Shown: positions 52,038-60,751, counted from the stretch's first letter. The stretch: 64,000 bases of DNA from Stutzerimonas stutzeri (GCF_009789555.1 NZ_CP046902.1:4356001-4420000), one strand, 5' to 3'. Notes: a model not told the origin generated them from the sequence alone. A program made the numbers and translations.

Positions 52038-52847
52038 TCAGCGTCGCTGCTGGTACAGCGGCATGACCTTCGGAATGTTCTGTTGCAGCGCCTGGGTGCG
52101 GCTACTCGAGGACGGGTGCGTGCTGAGAAACTCAGGCGGTGCCGAGCCGCCAGCCGATGCCATCTTCTGCCACAGGCTGACCGCCGCGTTAGGGTTGTAG
52201 CCGGCACGCGCCGCCAGCTCCAGCCCGATCAGGTCGGCCTCGTTTTCATTGCTTCGGCTGTTGGGCAGCGTCATCAGGTACTCGACACCCATGTTGGCCA
52301 GTTGCAGACCGCCCGCCCCGACGCCGAAGGCCGAGCCAATCTGCGTCGCCATCTGTACGCCATAGGCCTTGGACATCGCCTCGCGGCCGTGCTCGCGCAG
52401 CGCATGGGCGATTTCGTGGCCCATCACCGCGGCGATCTCATCGTCGGTCAGCTTCAGTTTCTCGATCAGCCCGGTATAAAAGATGATCTTGCCGCCCGGT
52501 CCGCAGTTGGCATTCAGTTCAGGGCTGTCGATGACATTGACTTCCCAGTCCCACTGCGCCGCATCGGGGCGAAAGGCCGGCACTTCCGCGATCAGCCGCT
52601 GCGCGATGGCGTTCACGCGCTGGGTGATCGGGCTGCCTTTCTCGAGCATGCCCTTTTGCGATGCCTCGCTCAGTGTCTGCTGATAGGACTGGGCATACAT
52701 CTGGTTGACCTGATCGGTCGACAACATACTGAACATGTACTGCTTGCGATCGACGCCGACCGCACCACCGCTCGTGGTATTGACGGCCTGGCACCCGGTG
52801 AGCACGGTAGCGGCCAGAAGGTAAGCCAATGGATGCGGCTTGAGCAT
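52038..52847 (-). CDS. M48 family zinc metalloprotease, lipoprotein
   Basis: 269 residues from ATG 52847. Lipobox VLTGC at about residue 18, then an M48 catalytic motif HEIAHALREHGRE (HEXXH) with NENEADLIGLELAARAG providing the third zinc ligand Glu. Similar lipoproteins (LoiP-like) degrade or process outer-membrane proteins. RBS GGGAG precedes the start. Convergent with the ester cyclase-like gene. Confidence 0.93.
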   Translation of the reverse strand: MLKPHPLAYLLAATVLTGCQAVNTTSGGAVGVDRKQYMFSMLSTDQVNQMYAQSYQQTLSEASQKGMLEKGSPITQRVNAIAQRLIAEVPAFRPDAAQWDWEVNVIDSPELNANCGPGGKIIFYTGLIEKLKLTDDEIAAVMGHEIAHALREHGREAMSKAYGVQMATQIGSAFGVGAGGLQLANMGVEYLMTLPNSRSNENEADLIGLELAARAGYNPNAAVSLWQKMASAGGSAPPEFLSTHPSSSSRTQALQQNIPKVMPLYQQRR

Positions 52848-52975
52848 GTCGCGTCTCCCATGAAATCTGCGCCGTATGCTAGAGCGAGCTTGCTTGCCGG
52901 GCAACCGCCTGCGACATCAGCGTGCCCCTTGTCAGCGGCTGGTATCCAGGCTGAGCGAGGGCCGCGACGCGATGA

Positions 52976-53596
52976 CTAGTTGGCCGGCGTCAGGCACTGC
53001 GGCGCATCCAGTCCGGGATCGTTGACGAACGTCGCCAGGGGCCGCTCACGCAGCGCAGGTTGCGGTGCGGTCAACAAGCGGTGCAGGGTTTCGGTCGAGG
53101 TCTGCGGGTCGAGCCAGGCGGTCATCGCGGCCTGATCGAGCATCATCGGCCGCCTTTGGTTTGCCGCCGGCAGTGTCACCACGGCCGCGCTCAAGTATGT
53201 ATGGCCCTGCACCGGATAAGCTTCCCAGATGGCCGCGAAATACATCAGCGAATCCTCCGCGGTCATCCAATACGGCCGCTTGCGCGCCGTGCCGCGCCAT
53301 TCGTAGAACCCATTGGCTGGCAGCACGCCGCGACGCAGGCCGAAGGCGTCACGGAACATCGGTTGCTCGGCCAGTGTTTCCGCCCGAGCCTGGGCGGGCG
53401 TGCGCGTAAAATCGGTCAGCCAGGCCGGGGTCAATCCCCAACGCACGCGGCTCAGCTGGAGTTGCTCGTCGATCTGCCGCAGCAACAGCACCGAGGCGCC
53501 CGGCGCCAGGCTCCAGTGTGGTTGCTGATCGGCAGGGAAACCGGGTAAAGCGGCGAAGGCTGGACTCCAGCGAAACAGGGCATAGCGGCCACACAT
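52976..53596 (-). CDS. SRAP (YedK/HMCES-like) family protein, divergent
   Basis: 206 residues. After Met removal the N-terminal Cys2 (MCGRYALFRW) would be the crosslinking nucleophile for abasic-site DNA, and Glu99 in NGFYEW is kept. But the Asn of the usual NARAE motif is Gln69 (AQARAETLAEQP) and the His of IHDRMP is Asn146 (NQRRPMML). In YedK these contribute to catalysis of the crosslink, so this paralogue may be weaker or altered. The start is fixed by Cys2. No LexA box was seen upstream. Confidence 0.88.
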   Translation of the reverse strand: MCGRYALFRWSPAFAALPGFPADQQPHWSLAPGASVLLLRQIDEQLQLSRVRWGLTPAWLTDFTRTPAQARAETLAEQPMFRDAFGLRRGVLPANGFYEWRGTARKRPYWMTAEDSLMYFAAIWEAYPVQGHTYLSAAVVTLPAANQRRPMMLDQAAMTAWLDPQTSTETLHRLLTAPQPALRERPLATFVNDPGLDAPQCLTPAN

Positions 53597-53666
53597 CTGA
53601 ACAGGACTCGTTGGCGGAAAATCGAGGACGTCGGCCGATCGGCACGGGCTGCGGCGACCGGCCGTA

Positions 53667-53927
53667 TTAGCAGATGAGCTCGCCCGGGTAGCTCTCCGGC
53701 TCGTCACCGGGCAACGGCTCGGCGCCATTGTACGCAGCGATCAGCTGTCGTGCGCGCTCGGCCTGTTCGTCGACGGCCATCAAGCCGAGCAGGCCTGCGG
53801 CCGGCAACTCTCCGACCGCGCCTATCAGATGCCGCCCGCTCAGGTACACCTCGATCCCCTCAGCGGCCAACATGCCGCGCAGCATCTCCGCTTCGAGCAG
53901 GTCGCGGGGTTCGTATATCCGCTGCAT
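53667..53927 (-). CDS. DUF2007 (putative signal transducing) family protein
   Basis: 86 residues. MQRIYEPRDLLEAEMLRGML, GIEVYLSGRHL and GLLGLMAVDEQAERARQLI are the family pattern, a small ferredoxin-like fold related to PII-like proteins. It starts at the base directly after the stop of the CPXCG-protein gene, whose coding end (GAGGATGACTAG) supplies the RBS GAGG, so the two are translationally coupled. Function unknown. Confidence 0.88.
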   Translation of the reverse strand: MQRIYEPRDLLEAEMLRGMLAAEGIEVYLSGRHLIGAVGELPAAGLLGLMAVDEQAERARQLIAAYNGAEPLPGDEPESYPGELIC

Positions 53928-54110
53928 CTAGTCATCCTCGCGCAGCACATCGAGCTGCCAGGCGGTACCGTCGGTCCGCAGATCGAAAACGATCGGACGG
54001 CAGCAGACCGAGCAGTCTTCGATGTAGCGCTGATCGCCACCGCTCAGATCGAGCAGCGCCTGCACGTTCTCGCCGCAATAAGGGCATTGATAATCCTGTG
54101 ATTCCAGCAT
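53928..54110 (-). CDS. CPXCG motif cysteine-rich protein
   Basis: 60 residues from ATG 54110. Cys pairs CPYCG and CSVCC, with HEDC-like YIEDC, form a small zinc-ribbon; MLESQDYQCPYCGENVQALLD and DLSGGDQRYIEDCSVC match this family. Start 54110 chosen over 54125 because CGGGAG lies 6 bases upstream and it matches the family N-terminus. Cotranscribed with the DUF2007 gene. Function unknown. Confidence 0.88.
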   Translation of the reverse strand: MLESQDYQCPYCGENVQALLDLSGGDQRYIEDCSVCCRPIVFDLRTDGTAWQLDVLREDD

Positions 54111-54323
54111 CAGCGTCTCCCGCATGACTTGCCGCTATAATCGCCGTCCAGTCTGTTGAAATTCGCCCCGGCGTGTTGGCTTCCCGCAGTGCGGACCTGT
54201 CTGGTGCAAGGCGGCGAGACGCAATGCGCGTTGCGAACGACCACACCAGACGACCCTGTCCTGCCCTGCGCCTCGCCGCACCGGAACCGCGTCGAAACGC
54301 CAACAGACCCTAACTTCGACCCC

Positions 54324-54339
54324 AATGACCGGGGTCATT
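54324..54339 (+). promoter_or_regulatory. inverted repeat upstream of the acyltransferase
   Basis: AATGACC-GG-GGTCATT is a perfect 16-bp inverted repeat 24 bp upstream of the acyltransferase ATG. A repressor site is possible; the regulator is not identified. Confidence 0.35.
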
Positions 54340-54362
54340 CAGTTGTTTCCCTTACAGAGAGC

Positions 54363-55529
54363 ATGATGGACGAATTCGAAGCCATCCGACCCTACGCCGA
54401 CGCTGAAGTCCCTGCCGTGATGGCGCGACTGTTCGCCGACCGGGAGTTCCTCGACATTCTGGCGCACTTTCGCTTTCCGCGGCTGGCCGGCCCGATGGGC
54501 TGGATGCTGAAACCTCTTATAGCGCAACGTCTGCGTCGTGAGTTCGCAAGCATTCATTCGATCGACGCACTGCAGGCGAAGATCGAGATGTATCTGGACC
54601 GCACCATCGAGCGAGCCACAGACGGCATCACCTACTCCGGCCTCGAGAAGCTGCAAGCAGGCTGCGCCTATCTGTTCCTGGCCAACCATCGCGACATCGT
54701 CATGGATCCGGCTTTCGTCAACTACGCCGTGTTCCAGGCCGGGATGCGCACACCGCGTATCGCCATCGGCGACAATCTGCTGCAGCGCCCCTTCGTCAGC
54801 GACCTGATGCGACTGAACAAGAGCTTCATCGTACGCCGCTCGGTGACTGGTCGCCGCGAAAAGCTGGCGGCCTACCAGGTGCTGTCCGCCTACATCAACC
54901 ATTCGATTCGCAACGACGGGGAGTCGATCTGGATCGCCCAGGCCGAAGGTCGCGCCAAGGACGGCGACGATCGCACCGACTCGGCCATCCTGAAAATGTT
55001 GCATATGAGCCGCAAGGACGAACCCTTCGCCGAGGCGATGGCGGCGCTAAGGCCCACACCGGTATCGATCAGCTACGAATACGACCCGTGCGATCAGGCC
55101 AAGGCCCGCGAACTCTATATCCGCGCCACAACGGGCACCTATACCAAGGCGCCCGGCGAGGACGATGCCAGCATCGCGCTTGGCATCACCGGCTACAAAG
55201 GCCGTGTGCATGTAAGTTTCGGCGCACCGATCACGGACGTCCCGGACGATCCCAAGCAGCTCGCGATCGCCATCGATCAGCAAATCCTGTGCGACTACCG
55301 GCTGTTCCCGGTGAACTATCTGGCATACCGCATCTGGGACGGATGCGATCCAGCGCTATCGATACCCGCGCTCACCGAGCTGTTCAGCCCCGAGGAAATT
55401 GCGCGCGCCGAGGCCGAATGGAGCAAGCGACTGGCCGCATGCCCCAGCGTGCAACAGCCTTACCTGATCCAGCAGTACGCCACGCCGGTGCGCAATCAGC
55501 ACAGGGTAAAGGCCGGCCTGGGCCTGTGA
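54363..55529 (+). CDS. 1-acyl-sn-glycerol-3-phosphate acyltransferase-like protein
   Basis: 388 residues from ATG 54363 (or 54366). NHRDIVMDPAFVNYA (HX4D with N before H) and AEGRAKDGDD near the glycerophosphate site mark a PlsC-type fold; the middle GRREKLAAYQVLSAYI is shared with GPAT-like members. No membrane segment is evident, unlike YihG-type acyltransferases. The long frame upstream (54156) has no RBS; the start has AGAGAGC. The natural acceptor is unknown. An inverted repeat lies just upstream. Confidence 0.85.
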   Translation: MMDEFEAIRPYADAEVPAVMARLFADREFLDILAHFRFPRLAGPMGWMLKPLIAQRLRREFASIHSIDALQAKIEMYLDRTIERATDGITYSGLEKLQAGCAYLFLANHRDIVMDPAFVNYAVFQAGMRTPRIAIGDNLLQRPFVSDLMRLNKSFIVRRSVTGRREKLAAYQVLSAYINHSIRNDGESIWIAQAEGRAKDGDDRTDSAILKMLHMSRKDEPFAEAMAALRPTPVSISYEYDPCDQAKARELYIRATTGTYTKAPGEDDASIALGITGYKGRVHVSFGAPITDVPDDPKQLAIAIDQQILCDYRLFPVNYLAYRIWDGCDPALSIPALTELFSPEEIARAEAEWSKRLAACPSVQQPYLIQQYATPVRNQHRVKAGLGL

Positions 55530-55554
55530 TACCTGCGCAATACCCGGCTGGCCG

Positions 55555-55833
55555 TTAAAGCAGCCGGGTCAGCGAGGACAGCAGCGCGGCCAGCGCCAGG
55601 CTGCCGAAACCGAAAGCATAGAAGAAGCGATCAAGGCGTTGCGTGCCGGCCGCGCCAAGCTGATCGACAGCTGCTGTGCGGGCGCCTGCGACCGGCGCCG
55701 CGCCCGCCGCCAGTTGCCGACGCCAGCGCGTCGCCAGCAACAGCCACGCGCCGCTGAGCGCGATCAACAGCGCCATCGAATTGAGCACAGTGGCGAGGCT
55801 CGACAACTCCGAAAAGTCGATGCTCAGTACCAA
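55555..55833 (-). CDS. small two-helix membrane protein
   Basis: 92 residues with two hydrophobic helices (about 13-33, LATVLNSMALLIALSGAWLLL, and about 72-90) joined by an alanine- and arginine-rich loop. The TTG start at 55833 is preferred because GGAGG lies 6 bases upstream; no ATG is available. Convergent with the acyltransferase. Not recognised further; frame shadow of a real gene is possible, but the RBS and helices support it. Confidence 0.55.
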   Translation of the reverse strand: MVLSIDFSELSSLATVLNSMALLIALSGAWLLLATRWRRQLAAGAAPVAGARTAAVDQLGAAGTQRLDRFFYAFGFGSLALAALLSSLTRLL

Positions 55834-56264
55834 CCGAAACCTCCACGCAGCAGTCGCTAACGCAGCCGACAGGGGCTGCGAATGGGGCTGCGGAGTCTAC
55901 CGAAGCGCCGCCGTTGTTTCAGCCTCTTCCCGACCAAACGGAACGCACTGAAAGATGGCAATTTGCCGGGTATTTGCGCCATTTATGCAGATAGGCCCCG
56001 TCTCGATTGTTGACTTATAGTCCCGCCCGGCTTCACCCTCATCTTTGCTTCGAACAACCGAAATAGAGCGTGCGCCTGGCATTAGCACCAGGCGGGACTG
56101 CCGCGGAGTCGAGCAAACGGCACTTGTAATCGCGGCGTCTTCGATGCCGTTTACCGGGCCTGTACCGGCCCGCTACTTCTTTCGTGGAAGTCGCCACCTG
56201 CGAGCGCCGCGCTTACGGCATCACTCGTGGGGAACCAGTTTCCGAGAATCAACAGGACCGAATA
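55834..56264. other. intergenic region upstream of DUF1329 gene (431 bp)
   Basis: No gene supported. Two hairpins are visible: CGCCTGG / CCAGGCG (about 56070-56091) and CGGGCC / GGCCCG (about 56156-56173), both upstream of the DUF1329 start. The region may hold a long 5' leader. No sigma-54 or clear sigma-70 promoter could be placed with confidence. Confidence 0.45.
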
Positions 56265-57641
56265 ATGAACAAGAACACGTTAAAGACGGGGGCCCTCACA
56301 CTCTCTTTGCTGGCAAGCGCCCTGCTGGCAAGCGGAGCCATGGCGGCGGTATCCGAATCGGAGGCAGCCAAACTAGGCGACACCCTGACCCCTATCGGAG
56401 CCGAGAAAGCGGGCAACGCTGCCGGCACCATTCCGGCCTGGACGGGCGGTCTGGCCCAGGATGCCGCAGGCATCAGCCCGGACGGATTCGTCAACGATCC
56501 GTATCCGGACGACAAGCCGAAGTTCACCATCACCGCGCAGAACTTCGAGCAATACAAGGACAACCTGAGCCCTGGCCAGATCGCCATGCTCAAGCGCTAT
56601 CCGGACACCTATCGCCTGCCGGTCTTCGAGACTCGTCGCAGTGCCGCCGTGCCGCAGCGCATCTATGAGGCCGCGAAGAAGAATGCGACCCAGACCAAAC
56701 TGGTTCGTGGCGGCAACGGCCTGGAAAACTTCGATACCGCCGTCGCCTTCCCGATTCCCCAGGACGGCCTGGAAGTGGCCTGGAACCATATCACCCGCTA
56801 CCGTGGCGGCTCGGCCCGGCGCGTCGTCGCCCAGGCCACGCCACAGGTGAACGGCAGCTACAACCTGGTCAAGTTCGTCGACGAGGTGGTTTACACCGAC
56901 ACCCTGCGCGATTACAACCCTGAGAAGCACGGCAACGTGCTGTTCTATTTCAAGCAGCAGGTCACCGAACCGTCGCGCCTGGCCGGTAACGTCCTGCTGG
57001 TACACGAGACCCTGGACCAGGTGAAAGAGCCACGCATGGCGTGGATCTACAACGCCGGTCAACGCCGCGTCCGGCGCGCACCGCAGGTGGCTTACGATGG
57101 TCCGGGTACGGCAGCCGATGGCCTGCGCACGTCAGATAACCTGGATATGTTCAACGGTGCGCCGGATCGTTACGACTGGAAGCTGGTGGGCAAGAAGGAG
57201 ATGTACATTCCCTACAACTCCTACCGCCTGGATTCGCCGAAGCTCAAATATGACGACATCATCAAGGCTGGCCATATCAACCAGGACCTGACTCGCTACG
57301 AGCTGCACCGCGTGTGGGAAGTCGAAGCGACATTGAAGACCGGCGAACGCCACATCTACGCCAAGCGCCACTTCTTCATCGACGAAGATACCTGGCAGGC
57401 CGCGGTCATCGACCACTACGACGGCCGTGACACCCTGTGGCGCGTTGCCGAGGCGCACTCGCAGTACTTCTTCAACGTGCAGGTGCCGCTGTACTCCATG
57501 GAAACCCTGTATGACCTGGTGTCCGGTCGTTACCTGGTCATGGGCATGAAGAACGAAGAGAAGAACCCGTACGTCTACAATTACGAAGCCAACTCCAACC
57601 AGTACACCCCGGCCGCGCTGCGCAACTCCGGCGTGCGCTGA
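56265..57641 (+). CDS. DUF1329 family exported protein
   Basis: 458 residues. A cleavable signal peptide (about 1-27, LSLLASALLASGAMAA) precedes GDTLTPIGAEKAGNAAGTIPAW, typical of DUF1329, and the domain runs through VLFYFKQQVTEPSRLAGN, RMAWIYNAGQRRVRRAP and WEVEATLKTGERHIYAKRHF to the end. It has a LolA/LolB-like beta fold; members are outer-membrane or periplasmic proteins linked with lipid transport or hydrocarbon metabolism and are often paired with DUF1302, which is absent here. Strong intrinsic terminator follows. Confidence 0.92.
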   Translation: MNKNTLKTGALTLSLLASALLASGAMAAVSESEAAKLGDTLTPIGAEKAGNAAGTIPAWTGGLAQDAAGISPDGFVNDPYPDDKPKFTITAQNFEQYKDNLSPGQIAMLKRYPDTYRLPVFETRRSAAVPQRIYEAAKKNATQTKLVRGGNGLENFDTAVAFPIPQDGLEVAWNHITRYRGGSARRVVAQATPQVNGSYNLVKFVDEVVYTDTLRDYNPEKHGNVLFYFKQQVTEPSRLAGNVLLVHETLDQVKEPRMAWIYNAGQRRVRRAPQVAYDGPGTAADGLRTSDNLDMFNGAPDRYDWKLVGKKEMYIPYNSYRLDSPKLKYDDIIKAGHINQDLTRYELHRVWEVEATLKTGERHIYAKRHFFIDEDTWQAAVIDHYDGRDTLWRVAEAHSQYFFNVQVPLYSMETLYDLVSGRYLVMGMKNEEKNPYVYNYEANSNQYTPAALRNSGVR

Positions 57642-57666
57642 CCGTACGGCGGGTTCACACCCTGCA

Positions 57667-57693
57667 AACGCCCCGCTCCGTCGGGGCGTTTTT
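57667..57693 (+). terminator. rho-independent terminator of the DUF1329 gene
   Basis: AACGCCCCG / CGGGGCGTT stem with a six-base loop (CTCCGT) followed by TTTC, 26 bp after the stop codon. Confidence 0.88.
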
Positions 57694-57791
57694 CGTTGTC
57701 GCTCGCACTACCCGGCGATTCCAGCATCGGATACAGACGTGGCCGGCAACTGTCTCGCCGTCACCTGCACACCGAACGAAACGCACCGGAA

Positions 57792-57818
57792 TAAAAAAAC
57801 CCGCATCGAGATGCGGGT
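57792..57818 (-). terminator. rho-independent terminator of yajG
   Basis: Reverse strand ACCCGCAT / ATGCGGGT stem with a four-base loop, then TTTTTTT. It is 37 bp after the yajG stop. Confidence 0.88.
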
Positions 57819-57854
57819 CTATCGCAGCCAAGGACAGCCTCAGCCATCCAATGA

Positions 57855-58439
57855 TTACTGGGCCAGCACCTGGCCGATATTCTGGTCGCGGAATGCGCGG
57901 CTCAGCGCGTCGCTTAGGACTTCGCTGACCAGCTTGGTGTTGGTCTGCTCGTTGGGCGCCATGCCGAAGCGCTGGTTGAGCGAGGCACCGTAACGCCCTG
58001 TGTAGCGGCGGCCGCCGTTCTGCACTTCGACCCGGAACGTCGCGCCGATCGTCGCCTCGGTGACGTAGAGTCCTTCCTTGGGTGACTGGTACTTGAGTTC
58101 AGCCAATGTCAGGGTCAATTGCGGGGCGTTGTATGCGTTGGCAGAGGGCGTAAAGCCCAGCAGGCGAACCGCTGCTTCGGCCTGCGCCTGCAGCTTGGGT
58201 ATGACCTTCTCCTTCGGCACGATCACCGCACTGGTTTCCGGGTACAGCCCACCACGTGTGCCGAGCGTGGGAGACGGACGGCCATCCACCACGCGGACCG
58301 AGACCGGCTGCCCCTGGCCGACCGGGTTGATGGTGCCCGTGATTTTCGGGGTAGGGTCGAGCTGCTGCGGGCTATGCGCACAACCGACAAGCGTCAGCGC
58401 CGATACGGCGGCAAGACTGAACAACAGGCGTTTAAGCAT
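57855..58439 (-). CDS. yajG: YajG family lipoprotein
   Basis: 194 residues. Lipobox TLVGC at about 20 (MLKRLLFSLAAVSALTLVGC), then GTINPVGQGQPVSVRVVDGR and KVIPKLQAQAEAAVRLLGF, the family features. YajG-type proteins are outer-membrane lipoproteins of unknown role. RBS AAAGGCAGC precedes the ATG. Separated from mqo by its own terminator. Confidence 0.88.
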   Translation of the reverse strand: MLKRLLFSLAAVSALTLVGCAHSPQQLDPTPKITGTINPVGQGQPVSVRVVDGRPSPTLGTRGGLYPETSAVIVPKEKVIPKLQAQAEAAVRLLGFTPSANAYNAPQLTLTLAELKYQSPKEGLYVTEATIGATFRVEVQNGGRRYTGRYGASLNQRFGMAPNEQTNTKLVSEVLSDALSRAFRDQNIGQVLAQ

Positions 58440-58583
58440 GCTGCCTTTCTCCAGATGAAGGGATCGATGGCGCGCAGTATAACCAGCCCCGCAACCGCCT
58501 GACAGCCGATGGGCGAAAGACCCTTCGGGCCGGATCGCGCGCGGACCGCCGCACGGGCTCGAGCCCGTGGCGCGTCGTTGGCC

Positions 58584-58622
58584 AAAAAAAAAACCGCGCC
58601 GAGAGAAGGACGGCGCGGTTTC
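58584..58622 (-). terminator. rho-independent terminator of mqo
   Basis: AACCGCGCCG / CGGCGCGGTT stem with a nine-base loop; the T-run on the reverse strand comes from ten A on the + strand (58584-58593). 22 bp beyond the mqo stop. Confidence 0.92.
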
Positions 58623-58643
58623 GGGTGACGCCGGACGCTGTGC

Positions 58644-60134
58644 TCAGTCGGCCAGGCCCAGACGCTTGTCGACCACGGCGGTCACTTCGCGGTACGCCAC
58701 GGCGTCGGCTTCCAGCACCTTCTCGCGGGCCGGGAAGATTTCGTCGAGTTTACGTTTCCAGGCTTCGCTCTGGGCCTGCTCGCCAAAGCAGCGCTCGATC
58801 AGGTCGAGCATGATCGATACGGTCACCGAGGCGCCCGGCGACGCACCGAGCAATGCGGCGATGGATCCGTCGCGTGCCGACACGAGTTCGGTGCCGAATT
58901 GCAGAATGCCGCCCTTCTTCGGATCCTTCTTGATGATTTGCACCCGCTGGCCAGCCACCTCCAGACGCCAGTCTTCGGCCTTGGCTTGCGGATAGAAGCC
59001 ACGCAGGGTGTCCAGCCGATCGTCCATGGACTGCCGGACTTCCTTGATCAGGTAGCGGGTCAGGTCCATGTTGTCGCGCGCCACAGCCAGCATCGGCTTT
59101 AGATTGCTCGGGCGAATCGACATCGGCAGGTCAAGAGGCGAGCCGTACTTCAGGAACTTGGTGGTAAACCCGGCGTAGGGCCCGAACAACAGCGATTTCT
59201 TGCCATCGACGACGCGGGTGTCCAGATGCGGGACGGACATCGGCGGCGCGCCCACGGCGGCAAGACTGTACACCTTGGCCTGGTGTTGCTTGACGATTTC
59301 CGGATTGTCGCAGCGCAGCCATTGGCCGCTGACCGGGAAGCCGCCGTACCCCTTGCCTTCTTCGATGTCGGACATCTGCAACAGCGGCAGGGCCGCGCCG
59401 CCGGCGCCGAGGAAGACGAAGCCTGCGTCGAGTTCGCGGCTGCTGCTGTCGCGCGTGTTCTTGATCTCCACGCGCCAGCCCTTGCCATTACGCTTGAGGC
59501 CGGTGACCTTCTGGAAATACGACATCTTCACGCCCGGCTTGCTCGCCAGGTACACCAGCATCTGCCGCGTCAACTCGCCGAAGTTGACGTCTGTACCGTT
59601 CAGCGCACGGGTGGCGGCGATCGGCTCGTCCAGCGGGCGGCCCGGCATCATCAGCGGCATCCATTGTTCCATCGTCGCACGGTCTTCGGTGTAGACCATG
59701 TTTTCGAAGGCGTGATGGGTGATCAGGGCGTCGAAGCGGCGCTTGAGGAAGTCGATGTTGTTGGCGCCGCGGACAAAGCTCAGGTGCGGCACGACGTTAA
59801 GGAAGTCGCGGGGGCTACCGAAACCTTCACGTCCCGTCAGGTAGGCCCAGAACTGCTTGGAGACCTCGAACTGGGTATTGATCGTGACGGCTTTCTTGAT
59901 ATCGATCGGGCCGTCTTTGCGGTCCGGGGTGTAGTTCAGCTCACACAGCCCAGCGTGGCCGGTGCCGGCATTGTTCCAAGGATTCGAGCTTTCAACGGCC
60001 CCGGATTCCTGCAGTTCGACGATTTCCAGCTTGATGTTGGGATCGAGTTCCTTGAGCAGTACTGCCAGAGTCGCACTCATGATACCGGCTCCCACCAGCA
60101 CCAAATCCACGGCTTCGCTATCGTGTTGCGTCAT
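58644..60134 (-). CDS. mqo: malate:quinone oxidoreductase
   Basis: 496 residues. FAD-binding GAGIMSATLAVLLKELDP is at the N-terminus, with NAGTGHAGLCELNYTP, LSFVRG and FGPYAGFTTKFLKYGS as Mqo features. A peripheral membrane flavoprotein that passes malate electrons directly to quinone, the alternative to malate dehydrogenase in pseudomonads. Start at ATG 60134 chosen because GGAG is 9 bases upstream and it gives the usual N-terminus (MTQHDSEAVD); an ATG seven codons earlier is disfavoured. Upstream 329 bp contains a run of hairpins. In P. aeruginosa mqoB (PA4640) is also near PA4642, as recalled. Confidence 0.95.
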   Translation of the reverse strand: MTQHDSEAVDLVLVGAGIMSATLAVLLKELDPNIKLEIVELQESGAVESSNPWNNAGTGHAGLCELNYTPDRKDGPIDIKKAVTINTQFEVSKQFWAYLTGREGFGSPRDFLNVVPHLSFVRGANNIDFLKRRFDALITHHAFENMVYTEDRATMEQWMPLMMPGRPLDEPIAATRALNGTDVNFGELTRQMLVYLASKPGVKMSYFQKVTGLKRNGKGWRVEIKNTRDSSSRELDAGFVFLGAGGAALPLLQMSDIEEGKGYGGFPVSGQWLRCDNPEIVKQHQAKVYSLAAVGAPPMSVPHLDTRVVDGKKSLLFGPYAGFTTKFLKYGSPLDLPMSIRPSNLKPMLAVARDNMDLTRYLIKEVRQSMDDRLDTLRGFYPQAKAEDWRLEVAGQRVQIIKKDPKKGGILQFGTELVSARDGSIAALLGASPGASVTVSIMLDLIERCFGEQAQSEAWKRKLDEIFPAREKVLEADAVAYREVTAVVDKRLGLAD

Positions 60135-60463
60135 TAACGCGTTCTCCAGAATCACAGCATTAAACTGTCACGACCGCAGTACGCGATCGTGTAGAACCAC
60201 CAGCCAGGCGGCTAGAAACGGAGGAGGTTTCTAGACCGCTGCTCGGGCTTGTGCCCGAAGACCGGCACCTCAAGGTGCCTGCCCGCTGTCGGGAGAACGG
60301 CTTTTGGCCTCCTCCCTCTCGCTCCGAGGCCTCCCGGAGCAGGGCGACAAGCCTGGGCTCTACGGGACGCATGCAGCGAGAAAAACGATTGTGGCTGCCG
60401 GTCGCTCAGCCAGTCCAACGGGTATCGCGCCCCTCGCCACAGCGCAGGCGAAGGTAAACGGAA
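60135..60463. other. hairpin-rich leader region upstream of mqo (329 bp)
   Basis: No coding region supported. Five short perfect hairpins lie within 129 bp: 60212-60234 (CTAGAAAC/GTTTCTAG), 60243-60258 (TCGGGC/GCCCGA), 60264-60279 (GGCACC/GGTGCC), 60282-60293 (CCCG/CGGG) and 60321-60340 (GCTCCG/CGGAGC). On the mqo strand this would be the 5' leader. Confidence 0.5.
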
Positions 60464-60751
60464 TCAGCCGCGGGCGGCCTTGATCAGCTCGATGTAGGGC
60501 TCCGCCTGACGCTGATCGGCGATCAACGCAATGAAATCGCGCCCTTTGGCATCCTTGGCGTCCAGGTCGTATCCGGCTTCGACAAAGAATCCGAGAAAAC
60601 GCTCGAAATCATCGATCCGCAAACCGCGATAGGCCTTGATCAGCTTATGCAGCGAGGGCGGTGTTTCGTCGGCCGGCTCCGGCTCGAGAAACAACTTGAT
60701 CGATTCGTCGCTGATCGCTTCGCCGATCACCTGTTTCTTGTCTTTGCGCAT
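60464..60751 (-). CDS. PA4642-family small protein
   Basis: 95 residues, cytoplasmic. MRKDKKQVIGEAISDESIKLFLEPEP, HKLIKAYRGLRIDDFERFLGFF and EAGYDLDAKDAKGRDFIALIADQRQ match a small pseudomonad family (P. aeruginosa PA4642, as recalled). RBS GGAGAAACC before ATG 60751; the longer frame to 60811 has no RBS. It is two open frames away from mqo in the same direction with 329 bp between. No function known. Confidence 0.85.
   Translation of the reverse strand: MRKDKKQVIGEAISDESIKLFLEPEPADETPPSLHKLIKAYRGLRIDDFERFLGFFVEAGYDLDAKDAKGRDFIALIADQRQAEPYIELIKAARG

Noticed and set aside
55900..56060. Sigma-54 promoter upstream of the DUF1329 gene
   Set aside because: Segments such as TGCCGGGTATTTGC resemble the -24/-12 pattern but spacing is one base short and the GG and GC dinucleotides do not align.
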